Shown here: piece after piece, positions 1 through 10,079 of the stretch | Numbering within the stretch: position 1 is the first letter of the stretch | Layout: each line of letters begins with the position of its first letter | Position numbers and translations under genes: made by a program | Notes under the pieces: generated by a model | What the model saw: the letters and a program-made list of their open reading frames with translations, nothing else | Told to the model about the DNA's origin: nothing | Databases searched by the model: none | From: Chara braunii | Lineage: Eukaryota > Streptophyta > Charophyceae > Charales > Characeae | Length of the DNA: 30,744 bases | Assembly (NCBI GenBank): GCA_003427395.1 | Contig: BFEA01000300.1 | Span: 671,334 to 702,077 of the forward strand | Direction of reading: 5' to 3'

Positions 1-52
<52 letters not shown>
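1..52. repeat. (AG)n microsatellite at window start
   Basis: The window opens inside a pure AG dinucleotide tract of 52 bases, so its true length is unknown. The 60-860 stretch after it shows no exon or element that I recognise. Confidence 0.95.
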
Positions 53-57
<5 letters not shown>

Positions 58-859
58 AATAATGATGTGTCAGTGATCTGTTCTCTTCCCTTCTTCCTCT
101 CTTATGCGGCGGGCTCCACAGATATTTTGTCGGCAAGGCTGGATAGTGTTCTGGGAGGAGGCATGGTTTATCATTTAGTTGAGTGAGTGTGCTTATTTGG
201 TTACCTTACTGCTAGCTGCAGGTCACTTGCAAGAGAGTCAAAAAGATGTCCTGGTCACGTTATGCACAACCGCAGAGATATAGAATTCTAGCCCAACTTC
301 TTGACTTGTGCTTTTCTCCATTTTCCTTTTTCTGAAGCGTTGAAATTCACTCTTTAAAGTCCCTGGACTGGATGTCGAGCTGTGAAAATCGGGTATATAA
401 GCATATTGCACGGAAAATCTAGAAAGTTTAAAGGTCCATCCCGTCTTTAAAGTCTTTCGAACTGGCTGTTGGGACCTCTCCTGAGATGGACAAACAAAGG
501 TGAGCCAAGAATCACATAAGGGACACTGCTGGATTAAACAGGAGTGGTAGGCATTGGATGCAGATGTATGTGTGTGTGCATGAGGAGTGGGTTTGAAGAA
601 CTGAACCGGTTCAAACTTCAAAGCGAACTACATGCAATGTTAGGACCAGGCCTTTCCAGGGGATATCAAGTTTTTGGGATAAAATCTGGCAGTCTTATGT
701 GTGATTTGGAAAACCAAGTTGTGATAACAGGCATTGGATTTCGGAACCTAGACCAAGCCATAGAGCCACCGGGATCTTGCTCTTCCTCCTACCTGTATTG
801 ATTAGCACTGCGGAGATGGACGAAATGTCATTTGGGGACTTAGGGAGGCTGTCTTGACG

Positions 860-1090
860 TCGTGTGTTTCTGTCTGTTTCTGTCTGTTTCTTTTTGTTGT
901 TTGTTCGTTTCTGTCTGTTTCTGTCTGTTTCTTTTTGTTGTTTGTCTGTTTCTGTCCGTTTCTGTCCGTTTCTGTCAGTGACTCCTGTCTGTGGATCCTG
1001 TCTGTTCCTGTCTATTTCCATCTGTTTCGTCTGTTTTGTCTGTTTCTGTTTGTTTCTGCCCGTCACTGTCGGCCTTTGTTTGTTCGTTTT
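860..1090 (+). repeat. TTTCTGTCTG/TTTCTGTCCG minisatellite in front of a NADK exon
   Basis: This stretch is built from degenerate copies of a ten-base unit (TTTCTGTCTG and variants). It includes a roughly 40-bp block, ending in TTTTTGTTGTTTGT, that occurs twice in a row. It is strongly pyrimidine-rich and ends at the CAG acceptor of the exon at 1102, so it probably supplies that exon's polypyrimidine tract. Several frames stay open through it only because the repeat lacks stop codons. Confidence 0.8.
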
Positions 1091-1101
1091 GCCTGGGACA
1101 G

Positions 1102-1243
1102 CGAACTGCAGGAGAGGGTGGACTTTGTTGTGTGCCTAGGTGGAGATGGAGTGATTCTTCATGCGTCCAACATCTTCCGCACAGCTGTACCACCAGTTGT
1201 CTCGTTTAACCTCGGTTCACTTGGGTTTCTCACTGCCCATCCT
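1102..1243 (+). CDS. NADK: NAD kinase, catalytic-domain exon with GGDG motif
   Basis: NAD kinase phosphorylates the 2'-hydroxyl of NAD using ATP to make NADP; the plant NADK2 type acts in the chloroplast. This exon encodes about 47 residues after one split-codon base. It contains CLGGDGVILHASN near its residues 10-22, whose GGDG binds the nucleotide phosphates, and then FNLGSLGFLTAHP. I place the acceptor at GGGACAG before CGAACTG and the donor at CCT|GTGAGT. The protein joins in frame, phase 0, to the exon at 5043. The start of the protein, including the long N-terminal region usual in plant NADK2, is not visible in 1-1101 and must lie upstream. The NADK2-versus-other assignment rests on family resemblance recalled from knowledge, not on a search. 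Confidence 0.93.
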
Positions 1244-2260
1244 GTGAGTAAGCAAGTGCCTCCTATTTGAGTTCTTTGATTTTCTGCTTGTGCGGTTGCT
1301 TTTCTCTACTCTGCAGGTTTCAATTGGTGATCTGTGATATGTCGGCCCCGTGGTTGAAATCAAGGTTCTGGAGATGTAGATATAGACAATGGCACAACAA
1401 ATAGTTTCTGTTGTTGGTGAACTTTCGTGTTTCATTTTTTAACCATTTGCAATGTAATCTCTTGGATATATATATATTTTTATGTGTTATGACTGTAGTC
1501 CGCTTAAATGCAGTGTTTGATGGGGTGCTTGTCATTTATTTAAATTATTTCCCATTGGTCAAATTTGGTGATGAAGGGACTCTTGTCCAGGTCTGTGGGA
1601 GGGACGCCGATTTTGGTCCCGCTTGTGGCTGATTCCACAGGTACAATATTGGAGGATCTCTAGGACCTATCGCGGGTTTGAAAGACTGTCACTTAGCCCA
1701 CTATCCACATCCTTCAGAGGGTTTGTGGAGCTATAGTGCTTCCATTGTTCTAAGGACCATGCATGAGCTGTGGTGGTCAGAAAAAAAGAAAGGAATGGTC
1801 ACTGGTGTTTCATTTTGTTATTAAATTTGTTTAAATAACGCTAAAAGTAGTGGTATTGCACTTGCATCGTGAAGTTCCCACTTATTCTACACCTCTCAAG
1901 TCATGTCAGAGAGTCGAACTAGAGTCGAGCCCAACAGGGGGTCTTCTTTCCCTGCCAATTCTTCCAAGCCTGTTCGTGTTTTGCAGGATGGTAGATAGGG
2001 ACAATGGGAAGTATGGGGCTGGAGTTGGAGGGCTGGAATGTGCTGAGGAAAGGAACGGTGTTTAAACTTGGTAAATTACGAAAAGCCACCCAAGGACCAT
2101 GAGCCCTCGTTGTCGGAAAGCAAAAGGAGTGTTGCTTGATGGCGTATGGGAAGGGGTTCCTTCGCTGCATGCATAACTATTATTTGCATCAGGACTGTTC
2201 AAATGCCTGAACATGCATGGATTTAAACAGACCGGAGATGCCTGAACATCATACAATCAT

Positions 2261-2490
2261 ATTGGCTTGCCTCTGATACGTAACGCAATCAGAACTGCAG
2301 CAAACCTCTGCAGGAATCGCAAACGGACCAATGCAAATAGCACTCCAGCCGAGGAAGGAGAGAGACGCAAGAGGAATTGGCTTGCCAATGATGCGTAAGG
2401 CAATTAGAACTGTGACAAACCTGTGCCACGGATCACAAACAGATAATGTGAATAGCACTGCAGCCAAGGGAGGACGCAGAGAAGAAGAGG
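2261..2490. repeat. Degenerate tandem duplication, period 115 bp
   Basis: Two units start with ATTGGCTTGCC at 2261 and 2376 and stay alignable to about 2490 (shared blocks ATAGCACT and CAGCC). It lies in NADK intron 1. The rest of 1244-3340 holds only a purine-rich run at 2470-2640 and nothing else I can identify. Confidence 0.75.
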
Positions 2491-3339
2491 AAGAGGGATG
2501 GAAAGGCTGTGAATATTGAGGGAGGGAGGGAGAATGGGCCCAATGGGGCTGGGGGGGGACATGGAGGAGGCAAACGGAGCGACAATGAGAGGACGGGGGT
2601 AAGAGACCGAGAGAGGAAAAGAGCGAGATGACTAGCTTGCCATCCTGATAGATGGATCAAGTGGTCGCATGGGTGGGTGTGTAGATAGATGAATCTGCAG
2701 ATGATGAGTGAGGGGTTGAGGTTGAGGTAAATTAGCAACATGTCTTTGCATTCGTCAGTGTTCTTTTCAGCAGACCTAAGGTGGCATTTGAGGGATGCTT
2801 GGAGGATTTGGAAGACGCTTCCACGCTGGGTTCTTCATCAAATGACGAGCCACCTGGAAAACAATCCCAGTTGACTAAATTTACATTCAGCTGGGATCAG
2901 GTCAAATCTTGACGAGAAGGCAAGCTTGCTCTGTATGAACAGTTCAGCGCTGAGCCGAGATGTGTTGTAAACACTGGTCGGAGATGTGTTGTAAAATACT
3001 ATGCAGCCCGCATGTGCGGGAGGGAAAGCCAAACTTATGGATGAACAGAATCCTCGACACAAAGTTGTCTTAATGTGAAAGCAGGGCAGGGCAGCTGCCA
3101 TGATGCCCTGGTGATGTCGAGAGTGCCATTATGCCCGTGATGATCCCACCTTTTCTGTTCTTATTTATTCTCCTACTGATGCTGTTAGTTGAATGGTACA
3201 GTGATGAGCCGATGTTAGATTTTCAGTGCTGACACGCCACCTACAGGCTAGAGCCCATGCCTTCGAGCTGACGATAAGGGGGATGCTGATCGATTGTCAG
3301 GGGGGGAAAAATGGAAAAAAAAAAGTAAAATGTTGTCTT

Positions 3340-3512
3340 GTACCCAGCCTGTCTGGCTAAATGTGTCACGCATGTCGCTGTTGGTACACAAACCTGAGTT
3401 CGGATCGTAATGAGATCAGATGAGTGAAACAATTCTGAATTCCTTGTGGCTGGTCATCTTGATTATGGTGCCTCCAGGCCGTTCACCATTTTAATAAAAG
3501 TATGAAAGAAAA
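3340..3512 (+). mobile_element. Degenerate tRNA-derived SINE, family 1, copy 1
   Basis: A B-box-like GAGTTCGGATCG lies near 3396 after a tRNA-like head. A body follows (GATGAGTGAAAC...CTGAATTCC...TGGTCA...) that matches, with gaps, the body of the better copy at 6655-6827. The 3' end is A-rich (AATAAAAG) rather than a clean poly(A). It sits in NADK intron 1. Confidence 0.5.
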
Positions 3513-3711
3513 GGTGAAGGGCAAAAAAAACAGAACAGAATCTTTTTAACAGCCAAACCCCCATGTTGAATGCTGCTGAAAGGCATTCCACGATGCAGAC
3601 CCCAAATTCGAATTTCAGGGTCAAGGTCTCAAGCCAAGGGAGGCCAAGTCGACCAGTTCAGAAAGGTTGCAGTCGGGTACCTTAGGAGTCAAGTCCAACA
3701 GGCACCAGGTA

Positions 3712-3890
3712 AGCAGTCACATCCTAAAGGCAAAAGTTGCATTCTGTAAGCAAAAGTCACGCCTCGTATTGAAAAGTCATGTCCCAAAGGCAAAGGACAC
3801 TTCTCCAGGCAAAAGTCGTGTCCCAGAGGCAAGAGTCACATTCCAAAGTCAAAAGTCACGTTCCACAGATGAAACGTCATGACTCACAGA
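3712..3890 (+). repeat. Internal 20-24 bp minisatellite of the LTR
   Basis: The block AAAAGTCACGTCCCAAAGGC recurs about seven to eight times with substitutions. The same array is present in the second LTR at about 29300-29475, so it belongs to the element rather than to the locus. Confidence 0.75.
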
Positions 3891-4206
3891 CTGAAGCAGC
3901 AGCACACCAATGAAAATTCGGGAAAAGTACCGGGTCCAAGTCAAGCCAAAGGAAGCAGAGGCTGGGACGAGTCGAGTCTCAGTCCAAGTCAATACAAGGA
4001 CTGGCCAGCCACATTTCAGGGAGACTGTTTCATTCGTGAGAGGTGTGGAAGTGCTGCTGAAACGCTTGTGCACTATCTGCGAGTAGCATGCGCGTGAGAG
4101 CCATGCTGGGCAGCACTGCACTGAGAGGGAAGGTGGCCATCGATGCATAAGTTAGTAGTAGGGATAGAGCTGAGTAGCAGTGGATGTATTCAGAGTCAAG
4201 ATTCTC

Positions 4207-4210
<4 letters not shown>

Positions 4211-4261
<51 letters not shown>
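4211..4261. repeat. (AG)n tract inside the solo LTR
   Basis: An AG tract of about 50 bases lies at the same place as the shorter AG tract at 29840-29868 in the second LTR. A (GT)n tract at about 4521-4539 likewise matches a longer one at about 30036-30060. Confidence 0.9.
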
Positions 4262-4263
<2 letters not shown>

Positions 4264-5042
4264 TATGCATGAAGAAGACCCGGAGGGACAGAGAGAGAGA
4301 AGACAGAGAGAAAGAAAGAGTGAGTGAGCCAGCGAGAGAAGAGAGTCACCTACCTTAGATGAGGATGCTGGTATTGGGTTGCTGAATTCTGCGCTGTTGA
4401 GCGCTTGGTGACTGGATCTCCGAAACTGTTCAATGTGATAATTTGTTGGAATTTATAAGCTGCGCATATCTGGACTTCCCGTCTCTGGACCCCAGTGTGG
4501 ATTTCGTGTAATCTCTCAATATGTGTGTGTGTGTGTGTGACCAAGCTGTCGAGCAGTGAGGCTCGATGCACTGCAACGGCAGGGGACAAAGCCCCCTTGT
4601 CGGATACAGCAATGTCAGGGGCTTCCCTTTTCTCCTTTTCTCTGATCAAGAGGGCACTGTTAATTGGCATTCGCTGATTAGTGAGCATCAAGGTCATAAA
4701 CATTCGATCCTCTTGCGGTTTTGTGAAAACTTAAAACACCAAGTGGGAGGACATATGTCGAGGATGGTCGGTTTTGATGTCTGTCGGTTGTTGTCAGTTT
4801 CTTGTGTTCCTCTGTTGGCGCGGTTTCTGGCCTTTTCGGATTGATTGCCACAGGCAGATCCCTTGTTCCATGGCCCCCTTCCTCACCCAGATTATCCCTC
4901 ACTCAAACCCTAGCTCCTTTGCTCCCTTTCCTCTTCCCTTCCTCTCGGTCCCTTCACTGTCTTGATGATGGCTGCTAACTTGGTGGGCAGGGTTGATGGG
5001 GAACTCGGGTGGGCATTGCCGGTGGTGCCTGGTTGAATGCAG

Positions 5043-5171
5043 TATGAAGAATTCAAACAGGACTTGAAGCGAATTATCTATGGCAATAGCACAATGGATG
5101 GTGTATATATTACTCTGCGGATGAGGTTGCGCTGTGAGCTTTTCAGAAATGGGAAGCCTATTCCTGGAAAG
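5043..5171 (+). CDS. NADK: NAD kinase exon, followed by a GC donor
   Basis: This exon is exactly 129 nt, 43 codons, phase 0 at both ends. It begins YEEFKQDLKR and passes through DGVYITLRMRLRCE to NGKPIPGK. It continues the catalytic domain after FLTAHP and runs into VFDVLNE at 7998. The acceptor is GAATGCAG|TATGAAG. At the 3' end the only boundary that keeps the conserved protein is GGAAAG|GCAAGC, so the intron starts with GC, not GT. The exon itself looks intact, with no stop or frameshift. Confidence 0.92.
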
Positions 5172-5680
5172 GCAAGCAAACCTGTCTTCCCATGCGTACC
5201 TGTTCTTCTGTCTTTCCATGATGATCCCAAGCAGTGTCTCATGTGTTGTGGTGTTTCTGCTCGCTTTTGAATCTCTGTGTCCCTCTCTCCTGTCTGTGCT
5301 TTCCCCCACCCTCCCTCCTTCCGTTCACCCTGCTGATTGTTGTGCCCATAAGAGGACCTTAAACCACCAGTACATCTGGAGAGTTCAAATGAGCCTCACC
5401 AAAAAGTCAGGGGACTCGGGTCAGGCCGTGCCTGGGGGCGGGGGTAATTTTTTTTTTTTTTTTTGTTCAGGCTGGGCCTAGTGTCACGCCACGGCATGGG
5501 ACCATTTTTTTTCCCTGCTGGCCCTTCTGACGCCCTGGCCCGATCCTCCAAAATTTTAGGAGAGACTCCATCGGATTCTCAACTTGGCTGGGGCGATGTA
5601 CTGGTGGTACAAACTCGTGAATCATGCGCTTCTTTTAAATTGTGCCCGTTCTGTTTGTTAATCGTGTTGACTTGGTAGAT
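5172..5680. other. Start of NADK intron 2, no gene
   Basis: No coding frame fits here. There is a run of about 17 T at 5448-5464 next to a G-rich stretch. It could be the poly(A) end of a retroposon on the minus strand, but I see no family resemblance or target duplication that would prove it. Confidence 0.5.
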
Positions 5681-5799
5681 TATGTCCTGGCGGGCCTTTG
5701 TTAGACGAAGAGAAACTCACCGTTGCTGGAGGGTTGTGGGTTTCGAGACCGCTTCTACTTGCAAAGGCAGGAAAAACCGAGGAGTTTCCATCATGGGTA

Positions 5800-6608
5800 C
5801 TCTGTGTGGGACTATGTGCAGTAAGCCCAGTTGCCTGCATCTCTGTCAGTTAGTGCCCATCCCAGGGTATCAGTTGCAGGGCTTGATAAATGCTTGCCTC
5901 CACCAGTAGTTGTTACGGGACACATTATGGCTTGAAGCAATGGTAAGGGATTCTGCAGACTGTCCTGGTTTCCCGCGTCTCTGTCTGCCCGTGCCCATCT
6001 TGGGGATTCTGAAGACCTTTGCGGGTTCTGATGGGTTGGTGCGAACCCAATGACACATGAACGGTTCAGTAAGTGGTTCTGCTTGAGAATTTGTTATGTA
6101 ATATGTATTGGACATCGCTGTGCTTACCTGCATGTATATGTCGTGGATAAGGTACATGTGATTTAACGAGTGCATGGTCTTCTGTGATGGCTGTGGTCCT
6201 ATCTTCATGGTCTGCAACCGACATGCCATTTCTTGGGAGTGCTTGGTGGGGATGGTGAATGCATGCCATTGTGGCAACTCTTCAGCCAAGAATGCTCAGC
6301 TAGATCATCCATGTTATCATCCATCTCATCCCTACCGTTCATGTCCCTTCTGTCGTCAAGGGCGGACTGACTCCCGAGTCCTCTCTTATCCTTCCCTATG
6401 CTCTCATCTTTATTCCACGGTCCTCACTTGGTCTTGGTCGTCCTTCACTCCAACATCTTTGCTCTCCCCCCTCTCCCTTCTCTGCCTCTTTTATACAGCA
6501 TACAAGGGCGCCGTTATGGCACATGGGGGTGTAGACAGCTTGCGCTGAACTACATCAACGTGGCGAGCCTTGTACGTGAGAGGCACGGTAAAGGGAGAGC
6601 TGAAAGAA
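5800..6608 (+). mobile_element. Zinc-finger-like repeat, copy A (fragment with tail)
   Basis: The open frame at 6174-6360 reads VFCDGCG, then FMVCNRHAISWECLVGMV, and ends HPSHPYRSCPFCR. This is a Cys/His spacing like the second half of a RING finger (C-x-x-H-x4-C, then C-x2-C). After a pyrimidine-rich stretch comes the tail module, about 6495-6608: GGCGCCGTTATGGCACATGG, then CGCTGAACTACATCAACGTG, then GGTAAAGGGAGAGCTGAAAG. The same finger motif and the same tail recur at 15-23 kb. Stops and missing cysteines mark it as decayed. It lies in NADK intron 2. The family is unrecognised; ubiquitin-ligase function should not be assumed. Confidence 0.5.
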
Positions 6609-6654
6609 GAAATAAATAAAGAAGGCGTGAAAAAAGCCGAAAGAAAGAAATGGG

Positions 6655-6827
6655 CTGGGCTCAGGTGGTACACCCATGAACTGCTGAATTACACCCTCAA
6701 GTCCGAATCCCAATGTCCGCCCAGATGAGCGGAATGACATAACTCTGAATTACCTGGAACCGGTCAATTCAATGATGATATTCCACGGTCGTCGCCCTAT
6801 TAATTAAAAAAAAAAAAAAAAAAAAAA
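6655..6827 (+). mobile_element. tRNA-derived SINE, family 1, copy 2, with poly(A)
   Basis: The head has an A box (TGGGCTCAGGTGGTACACC, 6655 on) and a B box (AAGTCCGAATCCC, 6699-6711), the spacing of an internal polymerase III promoter. The body matches the copy at 3340-3512. It ends CCCTATTAATT followed by 22 A (6806-6827). The clean poly(A) suggests that this copy is younger. It sits in sense orientation in NADK intron 2. Confidence 0.7.
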
Positions 6828-6829
6828 GG

Positions 6830-7560
6830 AAAAGAAAAAGCTTCAGTGTTTCTTTCTGTTCTTCTTGCGTTTGCTGCGTCTCTCCTGCTATTTTTCCACA
6901 TTTGTTTATGAATCTGCTATTGGTTCATTACTGCGTGTGAGGCATCCGTTTGGGCTGTGTTTCTGTTGTGGTAATGATGTTTCCCTGGTTTTGGATACTG
7001 AACTTGGGGATATGAGGGGGTTTCCTGTGGTGAAATAATGTCTCTAGCTACAAATTTGGGAATGTGTCCTTGGGGGTTTTCCTGGAGAGATGCTGCAGAT
7101 GCTGTAAGATTTTTCTTGTTAGATGGTCAAAGTCTTTGCCTGCCTCCACTGGTGAGATTGGGTTGCTATCTTAGTATCTTACCAATTGGTTCTTTTTTTT
7201 TTCTGTATTCTCTGATTGTAGAATCTTAATATGTCAGCATGATCCATGGGGACTATTCCACGTTTTGCCGTGGGTATAAAGTCTCCTTTCAAAATCCCTG
7301 TTCTCGCAGTGTACTTAACAGTTTCTTTTTTTTTAACTAAGCCATATTCTTCACTCATATACCTCACTCTACCTAACCTTCACCTAATTTTACTTCTGAT
7401 TGCTGCAGTATAGCACACAAGCTGGGGCGCCCCTAAGAGTTATGGGTTGGCAACTTGGCACCGACCTCCTCGCGTGTCTAAGCACCACAGCTTCTTCCTA
7501 ACCCTGGGCGATGGATGGGAGGGCAACACAAACCCTACAAAGCCCTACCAGGGGGGAATA
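6830..7560. other. NADK intron 2 interior, nothing recognised
   Basis: This stretch is T-rich with short T runs (7192, 7325). I found no exon, repeat partner or RNA gene in it. Confidence 0.5.
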
Positions 7561-7625
7561 AGCCGACTAACTCAGCTGGTGAGCCTGTAGCGAGTCGGAG
7601 GAGGCTGTGAGGGCTCGAATGAAGA
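7561..7625 (+). repeat. tRNA-like module (plus strand)
   Basis: TAACTCAGCTGGTGAGC resembles a tRNA A box, and GGCTCGAATGAAG at about 7612 resembles a B box. It faces the minus-strand tRNA-like module just downstream. Stem pairing is poor, so this is a SINE head or a decayed tRNA, not a working tRNA gene. Confidence 0.4.
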
Positions 7626-7629
7626 CTGT

Positions 7630-7692
7630 GGGGAATCAAAACCACGACCTGCTGAATGCCACTTTCGTGCTCTACCAACTGAGCTAGGCCGC
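7630..7692 (-). repeat. tRNA-like module / SINE head (minus strand)
   Basis: On the minus strand GGCCTAGCTCAGTTGGTAGA (from 7690) is a near-perfect A box, and GGTTTTGATTCCCC (to about 7630) is a B box. They are spaced as in a tRNA, about 65 nt in all. The anticodon stem does not pair well, which argues for a tRNA-derived SINE rather than a functional tRNA. A tail may extend toward 7400. Confidence 0.6.
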
Positions 7693-7997
7693 CGACCTGA
7701 TTTCTTCTTGTTTTCATATTCTTGATGCTCACAAATTTCTGTCTGCTCTTTCATACACAGTTGTTTTCGATTCAGGGACTGTAAAATCATTCCCCCTGCT
7801 GATGCAAGTTTCTCATCATTCTGTTGTTTACCTGTGCTTGGGGAAGGTGGTGTTGTAGGTGAACGACTCCCCAAACGCGAAAAAAATGTTTCCAATTGTG
7901 CGTGTGTGGTTGAAAATCCTGTTTTTTCGAACTGTGTCTTTTGAGTTCTCAATGATGCAATTGTTGTTGGCTTTGACTTTTACTCCGTGTAGTGCAG

Positions 7998-8093
7998 GTG
8001 TTCGATGTTTTGAATGAAGTGGTGGTTGATCGTGGGTCCAATCCATACCTTTGTAAGATAGAATGCTATGAGAGGAATCGACTCATAACCAAG
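7998..8093 (+). CDS. NADK: NAD kinase exon with NE/D motif
   Basis: This is 96 nt, 32 codons, phase 0 on both sides. The peptide starts VFDVLNEVVVDRGSNPYL and ends ECYERNRLITK. The N-E pair followed by VVVDRG is the second conserved block of NAD kinases, in the substrate-binding site. The acceptor is GTAGTGCAG|GTGTTC and the donor is AAG|GTCAGG. It is intact. Confidence 0.93.
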
Positions 8094-9013
8094 GTCAGGC
8101 TCTCAAGCAGTGCGCCCTCTTGGATGTTGCTTTGGCTGCACTTGTCTGTGTTTCTTCTCCTTTCTTCTGGATGATGTCTCCTTCGCCTCCAGCTCCTCTT
8201 CCTCTTCTTCTTCCTTTTCTTCTTCCTCTTTGTGGGCTTTGGCATCTGGTAAATGGACTAGTTGTCTGATCGTTGCCCATGGGTGCCAGAGCTTTTGGTG
8301 GCACATCTGACGTGTCATGGCGCAGAGCTGTTCATGAGATGTGCCTGTTCCGTCCTGCAAAAAACTGCTTCGATGGAGGAGGAGCATTCCTTGAGCCTGA
8401 AAGAGGGTCATCGTACAAGTGACATTTGTTTTGTGTGGCTGTAGCAGCACTGTGACAGTCCTATGGCCACGTAAACGTCATATAGATCTCATAGAATTCA
8501 TGCTATGGCTATTAGATTATTAGTTCACTACAATCTCCGAGGCGCTCTCATCTTGTGCCAGTGTGCTCTCTTGTTTGCAAGGTTGGATATGATGAAGAGC
8601 GAGTCGTGAGTGTGAAGCCATTTGTGAAATGTGGGATCAATGGATCATTGCATTATGATCATCATTCATAAAAATCCAGTTCTCTGGTGAAACCAAGCAC
8701 TGCCAACAAGGCTGTCGCGACTCTGAAGAATCAACAGCTGGACTGATGACATAGCTTTGCTGTGTTAACAATTGAAATCGATGGTTGTATTGATGGTGCA
8801 GAGCTCATCTGGCCAACCATTGCCTCAGGTATGTGGAACAAAAGGAAGGTAGCGCGGTAAAAAGTTCTTTTTTTCCTTGTGGGACTGCATTCGGGAATCA
8901 GTGAAGGCGTCAAAGTGACGACATTCAAAAGGATAAGCCATCTTTTGTCCTCGATAAGTTATCTTTTGTCCTTGACGTATTCAGATTGCTGTTGTTCGGT
9001 ATCCTGACTACAG
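8094..9013. other. NADK intron 3, no element recognised
   Basis: This 920-base intron holds a CTTCTTC-rich run at 8190-8232, which keeps spurious frames open on both strands. I recognise nothing else in it. Confidence 0.6.
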
Positions 9014-9088
9014 GTTCAAGCAGATGGCGTCATCGTTGCAACACCAACAGGAAGCACAGCCTACTCCACAGCTGCAGGAGGATCAATG
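9014..9088 (+). CDS. NADK: NAD kinase exon, ATPTGSTAYS block
   Basis: This is 75 nt, 25 codons, phase 0 on both sides: VQADGVIVATPTGSTAYST, then AAGGSM. The TPTGSTAYS block is the most diagnostic glycine-rich segment of the family and contacts NAD. The acceptor is CTACAG|GTTCAA and the donor is ATG|GTGAGT. It is intact. Confidence 0.95.
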
Positions 9089-9199
9089 GTGAGTTGAAAC
9101 TTAAAAATGCGAACTGGGCATAGTTCGGGAGCTTATATTTGAATCTGAAAAGAAGTTAGGTTCATGAAGTATCCAATCAACTTGCTGAGACAATGCTGA

Positions 9200-9613
9200 C
9201 AGCAAAAGAGTCAACCAATCAGATGCTTGATTGGAATTGCCAAAAACTTCGGTTGCGCCCTCTTCTCGCCATCACAATGAGCACAAACACTTGCCCCTTG
9301 CTTGACCTCTGAAATACCAAGAATGAACTGACGAACGGGCTGGCAGCAGTTTTGCCCAATATCGTGACACCCAGCATAGTGAATTGTGCATCTACCAGCA
9401 GCTTAGCCAATACCCAGAACCTAGTCGCCTCCCAAGCCACCCTCCCAGGTTGGAAACCCAGGACTGCACTGCAAGAAAAATAACAAAAACTGAGTCCTAC
9501 TGGCGAGGGATCTAGCCCCAGCAACGATCATCACCACAAGATGTGCAGGAACACAATGCGGTTGGGCCTTGGCCAACAAAGTATCCTTTGATTAATTAAA
9601 AAAAAAAAAAAAA
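9200..9613 (+). mobile_element. Possible retroposon 3' end with poly(A)
   Basis: The stretch ends GATTAATT followed by 16 A (9598-9613). The short hairpin-like TTGGGCCTTGGCCAA occurs about 40 bp earlier. The ATTAATT-poly(A) ending is shared with the SINE at 6655-6827, so this may be the 3' end of a LINE whose tail the SINE carries. No reverse-transcriptase frame is visible, and the left end is a guess. Confidence 0.3.
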
Positions 9614-10079
9614 CAGGTCCTCATGGGCCTGCCTCCATATGCAGTCTGGGGAGCATCAGTCCAGTTCCTTTTCCACCGGCAAGTCGTATATTTTACAATA
9701 TAACTGACTCTCTCTTCCATCCGTCTGGGCAAAGGACCCCTGATCAGCATTGATTAATCCACAAGTGGAGCATTGATTATCAGCTTGCCACTGTCATCCC
9801 TATCCGCTTCCAGCCTTGCCGCGAGTCTTATCTGCATATAAGATTGTTAGCCAGAAATGAGGTTGAGCGCCATTCACTGGTTCTCACGTCCGTGTGATAT
9901 GCTGGGTTCCTTCTCGCTGAAGGCTGGCATGTCTTGCCATTGCTAACTCTAAATTGTCCCCGTACCGTCTGATGCGTAGCCCTTGAATCGTTGCCACCTT
10001 GCCCTTCGCAAGCCAGGTATATTGGAATTCCCCTTTGAACATCGACTCTGCATCTGGATCTCCTTGCATGAGTAATTTG

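Larger units (their letters stand above)
3577..4570 (+). mobile_element. Solo LTR (same family as the LTR at 29157)
   Basis: About 1 kb here matches 29157-30092 throughout, in the same orientation and with small indels. It begins TGAAAGGCATTCC and ends GAGGCTCGATGCA, giving the TG...CA ends of an LTR. No primer-binding site follows, whereas one follows the other copy, so this one is probably a solo LTR left by recombination. CTGC occurs on both outer sides and may be a remnant target duplication. A short similarity (TTGAATGCTGCTG) also precedes both copies, so the left end is uncertain by about 15 bp. It lies in NADK intron 1, in sense orientation. Confidence 0.8.

Noticed and set aside
854-1270. 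A continuous plus-strand frame of 138 codons with NADK at its end
   Set aside because: The front part is minisatellite with no stops. The splice acceptor at 1101 and family knowledge place the exon start at 1102.
4143-4358. Open frames rich in Arg-Glu or Ser-Leu on both strands
   Set aside because: They are translations of the (AG)n tract in the LTR.
7630-7692. Functional tRNA gene on the minus strand
   Set aside because: The A and B boxes are good but the anticodon stem does not pair, so a SINE head is more likely.
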